Shown here: positions 15,827 to 24,403 of the stretch, one piece after another
How the letters are laid out: each line of letters opens with the position of its first letter
Position numbering within the stretch: the stretch's first letter is position 1
NCBI RefSeq assembly: GCF_001636615.1
Contig: NZ_LGEK01000013.1
Location: 17,785-81,784, forward strand
DNA: 64,000 bases
Direction of reading: 5' to 3'
Source of the DNA: Mucilaginibacter sp. L294
GTDB lineage: Bacteria > Bacteroidota > Bacteroidia > Sphingobacteriales > Sphingobacteriaceae
Position numbers and translations under genes: made by a program
The notes under the pieces: generated by a model
Told to the model about the DNA's origin: nothing
The model's input: only the letters and a program-made list of their open reading frames with translations
The model's database searches: none

Positions 15827-16825
15827 TTAATATTTAACTACTTTAAAATCAGATATACCGCCTTTTAAATGTATAACTATCTTGTTTGCTGCGGTAGCAA
15901 AACCTTGTGTTTCGTATGTATTATCACCCTTTTTATCAAACCCGGTAAACTCTGTTGATGACAGGCCAGAGTCTGAAGTGATACGGCATGCAGCATTTGC
16001 AGGCACTTTAATTTCTACTTCTGATACCCCGGTTGATACTTCTACATTGGTTTCGGCAACAGGCTGACCAAGTTTAACATGGAAGGATGCTGCACCACCG
16101 TTTATGATAAGGTTCCTGATCTTAAACGCCGCCAGGTCAAAATCAAGTTCGGTTGCGCCTGCCTTAACATTAATATCCCATTGTGGGTTAGTATTAAGTT
16201 TGATGGTGGCCGAGTTACCTTTATCGGTATCCCACTGTATGTGGCCTTTTTTATCCTTCATGTGCAGGTTAAGCACAGGAACTGTGCCTTCCATAGTATG
16301 TGTATAAATGTACCTGTTATAACGCTCGCGGGTTGTAGCTGTAAAAAGCTGGTTGGTTGTATCTTTTAAAATGTACTCCGTACCGCCGCCGCTAATATTA
16401 AGTTTGGCAACGGTTGCGGTTGCTGCGTAAGGTTCGGTATAGGTGCTGCTGCCTTCAACCTTTACAATGCCGGTGCTATCGCTTTTGCTATCATCGTCGT
16501 CGTCGCTGTCATTATCGTCATCATCTTTATACCAGCCTTTGTCATTAAAATGCCAATTGCCGTTAAGCGGAGAAAACCAGCGGTTTTCAAAATGACCGAA
16601 TATGAGTAAGCCAAAGCCCAATATAACCACCCCTATTTTAAGGGCTGTTGCCCAGGCTGCTTTATTGTTGGCAAACACCAGGTTTACACCACCCATGATC
16701 AGGAATATTGGCCATAGGTGCCATATATTACCCCAGTGGAAATCTATTACATGATAATTATCTAACAGGAACACGGTTCCTAAAAGAACCAGGATCAGGC
16801 CCGGTACAATTTTTTCGCTTTTCAT
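15827..16825 (-). CDS. LiaF-like membrane protein with beta-helical C-terminal domain
   Basis: 332 residues. Helix 1 (GLILVLLGTVFLLDNY) and the WHLWPIFLIMGG segment are the LiaI/LiaF-type transmembrane signature. Two further helices lie at 39-80. Residues 103-118 are an acidic Asp/Ser run. From about 120 onward the sequence is regular beta (ISGGGTEYIL, INGGAASFHVKLG, STGVSEVEIKVPANAACRI, LKGGISDFKVVKY), like the adhesin-type C-terminal domain of LiaF proteins. It lies 2 bp downstream of the pspC-type gene, suggesting a joint envelope-stress role. Confidence 0.88.
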   Translation of the reverse strand: MKSEKIVPGLILVLLGTVFLLDNYHVIDFHWGNIWHLWPIFLIMGGVNLVFANNKAAWATALKIGVVILGFGLLIFGHFENRWFSPLNGNWHFNDKGWYKDDDDNDSDDDDDSKSDSTGIVKVEGSSTYTEPYAATATVAKLNISGGGTEYILKDTTNQLFTATTRERYNRYIYTHTMEGTVPVLNLHMKDKKGHIQWDTDKGNSATIKLNTNPQWDINVKAGATELDFDLAAFKIRNLIINGGAASFHVKLGQPVAETNVEVSTGVSEVEIKVPANAACRITSDSGLSSTEFTGFDKKGDNTYETQGFATAANKIVIHLKGGISDFKVVKY

Positions 16826-16827
16826 AA

Positions 16828-17436
16828 TTATATAGTTGGAGTGTTATCGTTTGGTTTGTCTTCTGTTATTGCTGTATCGGCATCGGCTTTAAATTCGGCC
16901 TCTTTCTTTTCGGCATGCCAGCCTTCTTTTTCCCATGGTTGCTTTTTGCTGCTAAATAGTAAGGTTGCACCTATTGCTACCAATACTACCGGCCATAGTT
17001 TTTCAAAATCCCAATCGGGGATCCAGTCAAACTGGTCAAGCAAAAATATTGATCCAAGCACTATCAGCACCACACCGAACATTAAACCTGCGTTTGATGT
17101 TTTTTTCACCGGAGGGTATGGCGTAAATGGCTGGCCCATGGCGTGTGGCGAAGGTACAGTATAATCAACCTTTACATCGCCGAATGGCTGGCCGTATTTA
17201 GGGTTATAGCCGGGTGTAACGCCTGGCTGGTACGTTGGATCGGCATAATTAAATGGTTTTTTAGGTAATACTATCCATAATACTATGTACGATACAAGGC
17301 CTACACCTTTTAAACACATAGCCAATACAAATATTACGCGTACTACTGATACATCAACGCCGAAGTACTCGGCTAAGCCTGCACAAACACCGCCTAATGA
17401 TTTGCGTTGTTCGTCTCTGTAAAGTTTCTTTTCCAT
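16828..17436 (-). CDS. PspC domain protein with C-terminal LiaF-like helices
   Basis: 202 residues. Residues 2-62 are a PspC domain (LYRDEQRKSLGGVCAGLAEY, then FGVDVSVVRVIFVL and YIVLWIVLPKKP). A Pro-rich linker (70-110) leads to two more helices (LMFGVVLIVLGSIFLLDQF and KLWPVVLVAIGATLLF), which match the membrane part of the LiaF-like protein encoded next. The tail is acidic. PspC proteins sense or buffer membrane stress. The gene is 26 bp after the SDR gene and 2 bp before the LiaF-like gene. Confidence 0.92.
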   Translation of the reverse strand: MEKKLYRDEQRKSLGGVCAGLAEYFGVDVSVVRVIFVLAMCLKGVGLVSYIVLWIVLPKKPFNYADPTYQPGVTPGYNPKYGQPFGDVKVDYTVPSPHAMGQPFTPYPPVKKTSNAGLMFGVVLIVLGSIFLLDQFDWIPDWDFEKLWPVVLVAIGATLLFSSKKQPWEKEGWHAEKKEAEFKADADTAITEDKPNDNTPTI

Positions 17437-17462
17437 TATCTTTTAGTTTAAGTGTTGGGTTA

Positions 17463-18176
17463 CTATATCTGGCCCGGCGCAGGTTTTATAATCAATTCGT
17501 CAACATTTGCACCGGCGCTCATATTTAATATGTTTGTTATTGCCGATGCTACATCCTCCGGGAGCACCATTGTGTTTTTATCAACCTCAATGCCTTTCCA
17601 GGAATCTGTTAATGTCGACCCCGGGATTATTGCTGTTACTTTAACACCGTGTCCTTGCATTTCGAGCCTCATTACCTTATTAAGACCTAATAACGCATAC
17701 TTAGTTACACTGTACACCCCGGCCTCAGCTATGGGGTTTAGGGCAGCTACAGAGCATATGTTGAAAATATGCCCTTTACCGACAGAAACCATACTTTTAC
17801 CGAAGAAACGGTACAGTTCATAGGACGGCATCAGGTTGGTATCTATCTGTTTTTGGAAAGAATCTTCGCTATCATTAAGTATAGAAACATGCTTGTACAT
17901 ACCCACATTATTCACAATAATGTCGACGAAGCCCAGCTTTTTCTCGGTGAATGCGGCAAAATTTATTACATCATCGCGCTTGCTGCAGTCGGCAAGCAGG
18001 GTAACAACTGTAATTTGGGGGTTAACTTTATGCAGTTCCTGTTTAAAATCTAATAATTCTTGCTCGTTACGAGAACAAATTGACAGGTTTATTCCTTGTT
18101 TAGCAAAAGCAATTGAAACAGCGCGGCCAATGCCTTTGGTTGCACCGGTTATAAGGGCGTTTTTAGTTTGTATCAT
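17463..18176 (-). CDS. SDR family NAD(P)-dependent oxidoreductase
   Basis: 237 residues, classical SDR. The cofactor motif is TGATKGIGRA (residues 11-20), NNVG at about 90-93, catalytic Ser in NICSVAAL, and YSVTK with Tyr and Lys near 155-159, so the active site is complete. It resembles 3-oxoacyl-[acyl carrier protein] reductases (FabG-like), but the substrate is not determined. It precedes the PspC gene by 26 bp and is divergent from mlaE (94-bp gap). Confidence 0.9.
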   Translation of the reverse strand: MIQTKNALITGATKGIGRAVSIAFAKQGINLSICSRNEQELLDFKQELHKVNPQITVVTLLADCSKRDDVINFAAFTEKKLGFVDIIVNNVGMYKHVSILNDSEDSFQKQIDTNLMPSYELYRFFGKSMVSVGKGHIFNICSVAALNPIAEAGVYSVTKYALLGLNKVMRLEMQGHGVKVTAIIPGSTLTDSWKGIEVDKNTMVLPEDVASAITNILNMSAGANVDELIIKPAPGQI

Positions 18177-18270
18177 ACAATAAATATCTAATTAAATTAA
18201 TTGAATTAGAACAGGCAATATAGCCTTAATATTAAAAAATGTATTTTTAACCGAATTTCACAATTAGCAG

Positions 18271-19002
18271 ATGTTTCAAAGTTTAGGAAAATATATACTA
18301 CTACTCAGTTTAAGTTTTAAAAAGCCCGAGAAATTTAAGGTTTACTGGGCCGAAGTAATGCGAGAAATGGTATCAGTAGGTATCGGCTCATTAGGTATCA
18401 TCAGCATCATATCGGTGTTTATTGGTGCGGCCACAACCATACAGGTAGCTTTCCAGTTATCAAGCCCGCTGGTGCCCCGCAGTATTGCCGGCAGCATCTC
18501 GCGCGACTCCAACATCCTGGAGTTTAGCCCAACCATCTCATCACTGGTATTGGCCGGGCGTGTGGGCTCAAACTTTGCATCAAACATTGGCACCATGCGC
18601 GTTACCGAACAGATAGACGCGCTTGAGATAATGGGTGTTAACGCGCCGGGTTATTTAATAGCCCCTAAAATATTAGCCTCTATTACCATGGTGCCGCTAT
18701 TGGTTATCATATCCATAGCATTGGGCATTACAGGTGGTTATATTGCCTGTTTAGTAACCGGCAGTATTACCCCTGCAGATTACCTGATGGGTGTTAACGA
18801 TGGTTTTGATGGCCTAACTGTACGGGTAGCTTTAGTAAAAGCTTTTGTGTTTGGTTTCATCATCGCTTCTATATGTTCTTACCAGGGATTTTATACAACA
18901 GGCGGCGCGCTTGAGGTTGGCCAATCGGCCACCCGCGGTGTGGTATTTAGTTGTGTGTGGATCTTATTTGCCGACCTTATGATCACCAGTTTAATGTTAT
19001 GA
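18271..19002 (+). CDS. mlaE: MlaE-type ABC transporter permease
   Basis: 243 residues, the size and hydropathy of the MlaE/TrnABCD permease family (five helices). Visible signatures are FIGAATTIQVAFQL, the LVLAGRVGSNFASNIGTM loop with the conserved AGR/G element, and EQIDALEIMGVN, the coupling helix. In other bacteria this permease forms an inner-membrane complex with MlaF and an MCE protein and moves phospholipids between membranes. Its TGA overlaps the ATG of the ATPase gene (ATGA), so they are coupled. No MCE-domain gene follows in this window. Confidence 0.93.
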   Translation: MFQSLGKYILLLSLSFKKPEKFKVYWAEVMREMVSVGIGSLGIISIISVFIGAATTIQVAFQLSSPLVPRSIAGSISRDSNILEFSPTISSLVLAGRVGSNFASNIGTMRVTEQIDALEIMGVNAPGYLIAPKILASITMVPLLVIISIALGITGGYIACLVTGSITPADYLMGVNDGFDGLTVRVALVKAFVFGFIIASICSYQGFYTTGGALEVGQSATRGVVFSCVWILFADLMITSLML

Positions 19003-19751
19003 TCGAGATCAAAGATATTTATAAAACCTTTGGCGATAATGATGTACTTAAAGGCATCAGTGCTACTTTCCAAACCGGTAAAAACAACCTTATTATTGGT
19101 GGCTCGGGCTCGGGTAAAACAACGCTGCTAAAATGTATTGTGGGCCTGCACGAGCCTACAAAGGGCAAGGTGTTTTTTGAGGATGAGAATTTTACCGATA
19201 TGGATTTTACCGAACGCGTGCCTATCCGTACGCAAATAGGGATGCTTTTCCAGAACTCGGCCCTGTTTGACAGCATGACGGTTGAAGAGAACATCATGTT
19301 CCCTTTAAACCTGTTCACCAATCAATCAATAGCCGAAAAGCGCGACCGCGCCAACTTTTGCCTGGAAAGGGTTAACCTGAAAGATAAGAACAAGCTTTAC
19401 CCGGCAGAACTATCGGGCGGTATGAAAAAACGTGTGGGTATAGCCCGCGCCTTATCTATGCAGCCAAAGTTTTTGTTTGTGGATGAACCAAACTCCGGCC
19501 TCGACCCAAAAACTTCTATCCTGATAGATGACCTGATCCAGGAGCTTACTACCGAGTATGAGATGACCACCGTTGTGGTTACGCACGATATGAACTCGGT
19601 AATGGGTATTGGCGATCACATCATCTTTTTACACCAGGGCCAAAAATGGTGGGAAGGCTCAAACAAAGAAATTGCCCACACCGATAATAAAGAACTGAAT
19701 GACTTTGTATTCGCCAGCAAATTTATGCAGGCGGCGAAGGAGAAGCTTTAG
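18999..19751 (+). CDS. mlaF: MlaF-type ABC transporter ATP-binding protein
   Basis: 250 residues from ATG 18999 (MIEIKDIYKTFGDND). The upstream in-frame ATG at 18951 lies inside mlaE and is not needed. Walker A GGSGSGKTT, signature LSGGMKKRVGIARAL, Walker B FLFVDEPNSGLDP and the H-loop THD are all present. The LSGGM variant followed by KKR is typical of MlaF-type ATPases. It supplies energy to the MlaE permease. The next gene, a methyltransferase, has its own promoter. Confidence 0.94.
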   Translation: MIEIKDIYKTFGDNDVLKGISATFQTGKNNLIIGGSGSGKTTLLKCIVGLHEPTKGKVFFEDENFTDMDFTERVPIRTQIGMLFQNSALFDSMTVEENIMFPLNLFTNQSIAEKRDRANFCLERVNLKDKNKLYPAELSGGMKKRVGIARALSMQPKFLFVDEPNSGLDPKTSILIDDLIQELTTEYEMTTVVVTHDMNSVMGIGDHIIFLHQGQKWWEGSNKEIAHTDNKELNDFVFASKFMQAAKEKL

Positions 19752-19869
19752 TTTGCAGTTAACAGTGTGTAGTTCGCACCTCTTATTTGAGAATACTTAT
19801 ATTTGCGACTAATTTAGTTTAGCAGCTTAGCGTGTTTACTACAAACCGCCAACTGCGAACTGCCAACTG
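19751..19869. repeat. Intergenic repeat of the AGTTTGCAGT/AACTGCCAACTG type, copy 1
   Basis: Left part AGTTTGCAGTTAACAGTG (19751 onward) and right part CCAACTGCGAACTGCCAACTG (to 19869) form an imperfect inverted repeat in the gap between mlaF and the methyltransferase gene. The same family recurs at 37905-37978. The methyltransferase promoter lies inside the repeat. Confidence 0.6.
19799..19806 (+). promoter_or_regulatory. Putative -7 element for the methyltransferase gene
   Basis: TATATTTG matches the Bacteroidota TAnnTTTG -7 consensus, 71 bp before the start codon at 19877. There is no convincing TTTG at the right spacing upstream, so the assignment is tentative. Confidence 0.4.
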
Positions 19870-19876
19870 ATAAAGA

Positions 19877-20764
19877 ATGATCCAACTGCTTACCCCAACC
19901 CACTGGAAAGATTACGAGCTGATTGATTGCGGCGACTTTGAAAAACTGGAGCGGTTTGGCAATACTGTACTGATACGCCCCGAGCCGCAGGCTGTGTGGA
20001 GCAAAGCCCTTAGCCCTGCCGAATGGCAACGCCTGCACCATATAAAATTTAAAGGCCGCAGCGCTATCGCGGGCGACTGGGTAAAGAAAGACCCCAAAAC
20101 GCCCGACCGCTGGCACGTTGAATACAAGAACAATGATGTAGCCATAAAATTCCGTTTGGGCTTAACCTCGTTTAAACACCTGGGTATTTTCCCCGAGCAG
20201 GCCGTTAACTGGGATTATATATCAGACAATATTAAAAAATTTAAAACGCCAACGCCAAAGGTGCTTAACCTGTTTGCCTATACCGGCGGCGCATCGTTAA
20301 TTGCCCGTGCAGCCGGTGCCGATACCACGCACGTTGATTCGATAAAACAGGTGGTTACCTGGGCAAACGAGAACCAGGAGCTATCAGGCTTAAAAGACAT
20401 CCGCTGGATGGTAGAGGATGCCTTAAAATTTGTAAAGCGCGAAGTAAAACGCGGCAAAACCTACAATGGCATCATCCTTGACCCACCCGCCTACGGCAAC
20501 GGCCCCAACGGCGAAAAATGGAAGCTGGAAGATAACATCAACGAAATGATGAGCGATGTAATGCAATTGCTTGATCCGGAAGAGCATTTCCTGATACTGA
20601 ACACCTACTCGCTTGGTTTTTCGTCGGTAATTATCGAAAACCTCATCAAAAACGCGTACCCTAAAGTGCAAAACCTGGAGATAGGCGAACTATACCTGCA
20701 GGCAACTGCGGGCTCAAAATTACCGCTGGGCGTATTTGGTAAATTTTATAAAAATAAAAGCTAA
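19877..20764 (+). CDS. Class I SAM-dependent rRNA-type methyltransferase
   Basis: 295 residues. SAM-binding motif I is VLNLFAYTGGASLIAR. The DTTHVDSIKQVVTWANEN segment is the acidic loop, and the catalytic-type motif IILDPPAYG follows at about 197-205. This layout is that of RlmI/RlmK-like 23S rRNA cytosine-5 methyltransferases, but without the N-terminal PUA domain usual for RlmI. The exact target base is therefore not assigned. Single gene with its own upstream promoter-like element. Confidence 0.88.
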   Translation: MIQLLTPTHWKDYELIDCGDFEKLERFGNTVLIRPEPQAVWSKALSPAEWQRLHHIKFKGRSAIAGDWVKKDPKTPDRWHVEYKNNDVAIKFRLGLTSFKHLGIFPEQAVNWDYISDNIKKFKTPTPKVLNLFAYTGGASLIARAAGADTTHVDSIKQVVTWANENQELSGLKDIRWMVEDALKFVKREVKRGKTYNGIILDPPAYGNGPNGEKWKLEDNINEMMSDVMQLLDPEEHFLILNTYSLGFSSVIIENLIKNAYPKVQNLEIGELYLQATAGSKLPLGVFGKFYKNKS

Positions 20765-20855
20765 CCGAATACTATATTTATATTAACAAGCATTATATTT
20801 AACCACACACTAAAGCCGGTACACCGGGCACACACTCAAATACCCCATCCATCCT

Positions 20856-21920
20856 ATGAAGTTAAAAAGCGTTATTTTCCCGGCACTGTTCGCGGTATGT
20901 TCATTAGCATTAATCTCTTCGTGCAGCCAAAGCGGCGGCGACAAGGCGGCCGCTAAAAAAGCCGGTGATACCACCGCGAAAGCCAAAGGCGAAGAACCCG
21001 ACACCTTAAGTATTGTAAAATCGACCTACCCGCCAACAGATAAAGCCAAATACGACGAACTGCTAAAGTTTAACGCACATAACGATACCAGCGGCAGGTG
21101 GCCGGTAAAAAATCAGCCTTACCCTGTAGGTGGTGCCATTTTACCATTTAAGCGTGTGGTTTCTTTTTACGGTAACCTGTACTCTAAAAAAATGGGCATC
21201 CTTGGCGAATTACCGCCAAATGAAATGCTTGCCAAGCTAAAAGGCGAAGTAAAAGCATGGGAAAAAGCAGATCCTAAAACTCCCGTACAACCAGCCTTAC
21301 ACTACATTGCCGTAGTTGCCCAGGGCGATGGTGGTAAAGATGGTAAATACCGTTACCGCATGCCGTTTAAACAGATTGACAGCGTGTTGGTACTGGCTAA
21401 AAAAGCGCATGCCATTGTATTTTTAGATGTGCAGGTAGCTTTAAGCAACATACAGGCAGAATTGCCCTTGTTTGAAAAATACTTAAAAATGCCACAAGTA
21501 CATTTTGGTATGGACCCTGAGTTTTCTATGAAAGACGGCAGCAAGCCGGGCAAAAAAATAGGCACTTATGATGCAGCTGATATTAACTATGTATCTGGCT
21601 ACTTAGCCAATATTGTTAAAAAGAACGGCTTGCCTCCAAAAATTTTAGTAGTACACCGTTTTACTAAAAAAATGGTTACCAACTACAAAAACATAAAATT
21701 ACGCCCAGAGGTACAGGTAGTAATGGACATGGATGGCTGGGGCGAACCCGACCTGAAAACCGGCACATACCGTTACTTTATTAACCAGGAACCGGTACAA
21801 TTCACGGGCTTTAAATTGTTCTACAAAAACGATATCAAGAAAGCGCCTCACCACATGTTAACACCATCTGAGGTCTTATCAAGATACAGCCCGTATCCTT
21901 TGTATATTCAATACCAATAG
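20856..21920 (+). CDS. Lipoprotein of unknown function, possible TIM-barrel hydrolase
   Basis: 354 residues. Signal peptide II with lipobox LISSC places the acylated Cys at residue 23. A charged, Ala/Lys-rich linker follows to about residue 48. The body shows alternating beta/alpha spacing (FKRVVSFYGNLYS, ALHYIAVVAQ, HAIVFLDVQVAL, VHFGMDPEF, KILVVHRF, VQVVMDMDGWG), which looks like a TIM barrel. The D-x-E in FGMDPEF sits where a glycosidase acid could lie. I do not recognise a named family. It stands alone between the methyltransferase and an oxidoreductase gene. Confidence 0.85.
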   Translation: MKLKSVIFPALFAVCSLALISSCSQSGGDKAAAKKAGDTTAKAKGEEPDTLSIVKSTYPPTDKAKYDELLKFNAHNDTSGRWPVKNQPYPVGGAILPFKRVVSFYGNLYSKKMGILGELPPNEMLAKLKGEVKAWEKADPKTPVQPALHYIAVVAQGDGGKDGKYRYRMPFKQIDSVLVLAKKAHAIVFLDVQVALSNIQAELPLFEKYLKMPQVHFGMDPEFSMKDGSKPGKKIGTYDAADINYVSGYLANIVKKNGLPPKILVVHRFTKKMVTNYKNIKLRPEVQVVMDMDGWGEPDLKTGTYRYFINQEPVQFTGFKLFYKNDIKKAPHHMLTPSEVLSRYSPYPLYIQYQ

Positions 21921-21921
21921 G

Positions 21922-21998
21922 TTAGTGAATAGTATTTTGTGAGTGGTGAGTGGTTCATGCCGTAAATAATTACGATGAGCTACTCACCATTTTCTTGT
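21922..21998. repeat. Intergenic repeat of the GAGTGGTGAGT/ACTCACCA type, copy 1
   Basis: The tract GTGAGTGGTGAGTGG, a short spacer and GAGCTACTCACCATTTTC form an imperfect inverted repeat. Related copies lie at 22058-22093 (inside the next gene's 5' end) and 27814-27911. It belongs to the dispersed intergenic repeats of this genome. Confidence 0.6.
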
Positions 21999-22045
21999 TA
22001 TAGCCACTTTAATTGCTTAGGCTTAATTAAAGATTAGTTACAATT

Positions 22046-23053
22046 GTGATAACCATGCGCAACCACTCTCTACTCACCACTCACTATTCTCCCATTAAAT
22101 GGGGAATTATAGGCTGCGGCCGTATTGCGCACCGCTTTATGCAGGGGTTAAATGCCTTGCCTAACAATGTGCTGGCGGCCTCCTATTCGCGCAGAATGGA
22201 GACTGTAGACGCTTTTGTTAGCCAATATGGTGGCAAAGCCTGCACAAGCGCAGAAGAGCTGTTAGCAAGCGATATTGATGCCGTTTACATAGCCACCCTG
22301 CCCGATACCCATGCCGCTTATATTATAAAAGCCTTTAATGCCGGCAAAGCCGTTTTGTGCGAAAAACCGGCTACCCTAAACCTGCCGCAACTGGATGAAG
22401 TGCTTGCCGTTGCCAAGGCAAAAAACCTGCTGTTTATGGAGGGGATGAAACCGCCCTTTTACCCGCTTTATAAAAAACTGAAGGAGTATTTAATAACCGA
22501 CCCAATTGGCCCGGTGGGTTACGTACGGGCGGGCTCGTCTGTAGCGGATATCAGCCGCGACCACCCAAACTTTAGCCATGCGCTGGCAGGCGGCGCATTA
22601 ATGGGCATTGGTATTTATGAGGCATTTTTGGCAATAGACTGGTTGGGCGATACCCAAGAGGTGCAAGCCATGGGTCGCTTCAGCGGGATGGAGATAGATA
22701 TGTTCAGCATTTTCCAAACCCGGCATCAGCATGGTTATGCGCAGCTATATGGCGGGTTCGATCTGCATGGCAAAGGTGATGCTTTGATCTGCGGAACCAT
22801 TGGCCACATCACTATCCACAAAAACTGGTGGAACCCGGCCAAAGCCACCATCAGTTACCTGGATGGCCGTACGGTAGAGATTGATGAACCATTCATAGCC
22901 GGGGGACTAAACTATGAGATAGCCCATTTTGTGGAGCTACTGGAAGCAGGCAAGGTTGAAAGCCCCATCATCACACATGAGATGTCTCGCCAAATGATCA
23001 AAATGATTGATGATGCAAGGGCAATTGTAGGATTGAAGTATATTGGGGAGTAG
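22046..23053 (+). CDS. Gfo/Idh/MocA family oxidoreductase
   Basis: 335 residues. The Rossmann motif WGIIGCGRIAHRFM begins at about residue 19, and the family signature CEKPATLN with its Lys lies near 110-117 (VLCEKPATLNLPQLDE). The C-terminal domain is of the GFO/IDH/MocA type. The sugar or inositol substrate is unknown. The first about 16 residues (MRNHSLLTTHYSP) are encoded by an intergenic repeat sequence rather than by typical protein-coding DNA. ATG codons at 22046 and 22055 are both possible starts, and no in-frame ATG lies nearer the Rossmann strand. Confidence 0.9.
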   Translation: MITMRNHSLLTTHYSPIKWGIIGCGRIAHRFMQGLNALPNNVLAASYSRRMETVDAFVSQYGGKACTSAEELLASDIDAVYIATLPDTHAAYIIKAFNAGKAVLCEKPATLNLPQLDEVLAVAKAKNLLFMEGMKPPFYPLYKKLKEYLITDPIGPVGYVRAGSSVADISRDHPNFSHALAGGALMGIGIYEAFLAIDWLGDTQEVQAMGRFSGMEIDMFSIFQTRHQHGYAQLYGGFDLHGKGDALICGTIGHITIHKNWWNPAKATISYLDGRTVEIDEPFIAGGLNYEIAHFVELLEAGKVESPIITHEMSRQMIKMIDDARAIVGLKYIGE

Positions 23054-23063
23054 AGGTAACATT

Positions 23064-23171
23064 AAATCCCTCCTTGGGGAGGGGTGCGGCGGCATGTGTA
23101 GTGGCTGGGAGGGGTTTCACCACCTTACTGCAATAGTTCATTAACCCCTCCCTGCCCTCCCGAGGGAGGGA
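23064..23171. repeat. Pyrimidine/purine palindromic repeat between convergent genes
   Basis: AAATCCCTCCTTGGGGAGGGG at the left and CCCTCCCGAGGGAGGG at the right, with a central GAGGGG/CCCCTC pair, form a long imperfect hairpin in the tail-to-tail gap between the oxidoreductase gene and lepB. Smaller relatives are at 4776-4797 and 46541-46557. Confidence 0.65.
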
Positions 23172-23183
23172 ATTATTGGCCAC

Positions 23184-23213
23184 AAAAAAGCCCCGTTCTT
23201 TCAAACGAGGCTT
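23184..23213 (-). terminator. Intrinsic terminator of the parA-lepB operon
   Basis: Read on the minus strand, GAAAGCCTCGTTTGAAAGAACG and then GGGCTTTTTT: a stem of AAAGCC/GGCTTT plus CGTT/AACG with one mismatch, followed by six Ts, 25 bp after the lepB stop. Confidence 0.85.
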
Positions 23214-23237
23214 TCAATATCTTAGCAGGAAGACTTA

Positions 23238-24374
23238 TTAATGTATCCCCATAAACAACCTGCTCCAGCGTATCTTACCAAAGAATGAGGCGTTATCATC
23301 CCAGCTCATCCATACAAACAGGGCTTTACCTACTATATGGTCTTCGGGTACGAAGCCCCAGTAGCGCGAGTCTAACGAGTCGTGGCGGTTATCACCCATC
23401 ATCCAGTAGTAATTCATTTTAAAGGTGTAGGTGGTGGCCTCTTTATCATTGATGAATACCTTACCATCTTTAATGGCCAGTTTATTGCCTTCGTACACTT
23501 CAATTGCGCGGCCATAAACAGGCATCGTTAAACTATCAAGCTTAACAGTCCATCCCTTTTTAGGGATGATGATTGGGCCGTAATTATCAACGTTCCAGTC
23601 AAAATCCTGGTTTTTAGGGTCGAGCTTGTATTTTGGATACTTAGCCGGGAATACCGGGTTAAGCGGATCGGCAATCCCAGCCGGTTTATAATTAGGCGTA
23701 ACTGCTTTTATGTTTGAATAACTTTTTAATTTTATGGCGCTTTCCTTCGTCATAGTAGGCGCGCCTACCTCATCGTACAAGGATACATTAAGATCCGCGT
23801 AGATTTGCGGGTTTATATCTGTACCATTGGTAGTAACTGTATAGTCGGTTTGCACACCCGGAGGGTTTGGCGCCATTTTACCATTTACATATACCTGTGC
23901 ATTTACCAGACTAAGCGTATCGCCGGGGGCTCCCTGGCAGCGTTTAATATAATTTTCGCGTTTATCAACAGGGCGGTAAAGTGGCGAATCAGCCTCCATT
24001 GGGTAGTTAAATACTACTACGTCGCCTTTTTTAACTTCACTTAATCCTGGCAAACGGTAGTAAGGTAGTTTTATACCATCCCAGTAAGCTTTTGTATTGA
24101 GTATTGGCATAGTATGATGCGCAAAAGGGAAGGCAATAGGCGTCATAGGCGTACGGGCGCCATAGTTAACCTTGCTCACAAACAAAAAATCGCCCACTAA
24201 AAGCGACCGTTCCATTGATGGGGTAGGTATAGTGTATGCTTCTATGAAAAGTGTGCGGATCAGCGTAGCTGCAACAACCGCAAAGATGATAGCATCCGTC
24301 CATTCGCGGGCAGCGCTCTTCTTTTTCTTTACTTTGTCCTTCGATTTATTTTTATTCCAGAATTTCCAATTCAT
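23238..24374 (-). CDS. lepB: Signal peptidase I
   Basis: 378 residues. After a Lys-rich N-terminus one helix (DAIIFAVVAATLIRTLF) anchors the protein. The catalytic Ser is S53 in IPTPSMERSL and the general-base Lys is K144 in NYIKRCQGAPGD. The box E motif GDNRHDSLDSRYWG lies near the C-terminus. The protein carries a long insertion of about 150 residues between these boxes, usual for Bacteroidota enzymes and explaining the length. It removes signal peptides at the outer face of the inner membrane. It is the last gene of the parA operon. Confidence 0.96.
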   Translation of the reverse strand: MNWKFWNKNKSKDKVKKKKSAAREWTDAIIFAVVAATLIRTLFIEAYTIPTPSMERSLLVGDFLFVSKVNYGARTPMTPIAFPFAHHTMPILNTKAYWDGIKLPYYRLPGLSEVKKGDVVVFNYPMEADSPLYRPVDKRENYIKRCQGAPGDTLSLVNAQVYVNGKMAPNPPGVQTDYTVTTNGTDINPQIYADLNVSLYDEVGAPTMTKESAIKLKSYSNIKAVTPNYKPAGIADPLNPVFPAKYPKYKLDPKNQDFDWNVDNYGPIIIPKKGWTVKLDSLTMPVYGRAIEVYEGNKLAIKDGKVFINDKEATTYTFKMNYYWMMGDNRHDSLDSRYWGFVPEDHIVGKALFVWMSWDDNASFFGKIRWSRLFMGIH

Positions 24375-24403
24375 TACTTAAAATATTGTGCAGTAAATTA
24401 ATA

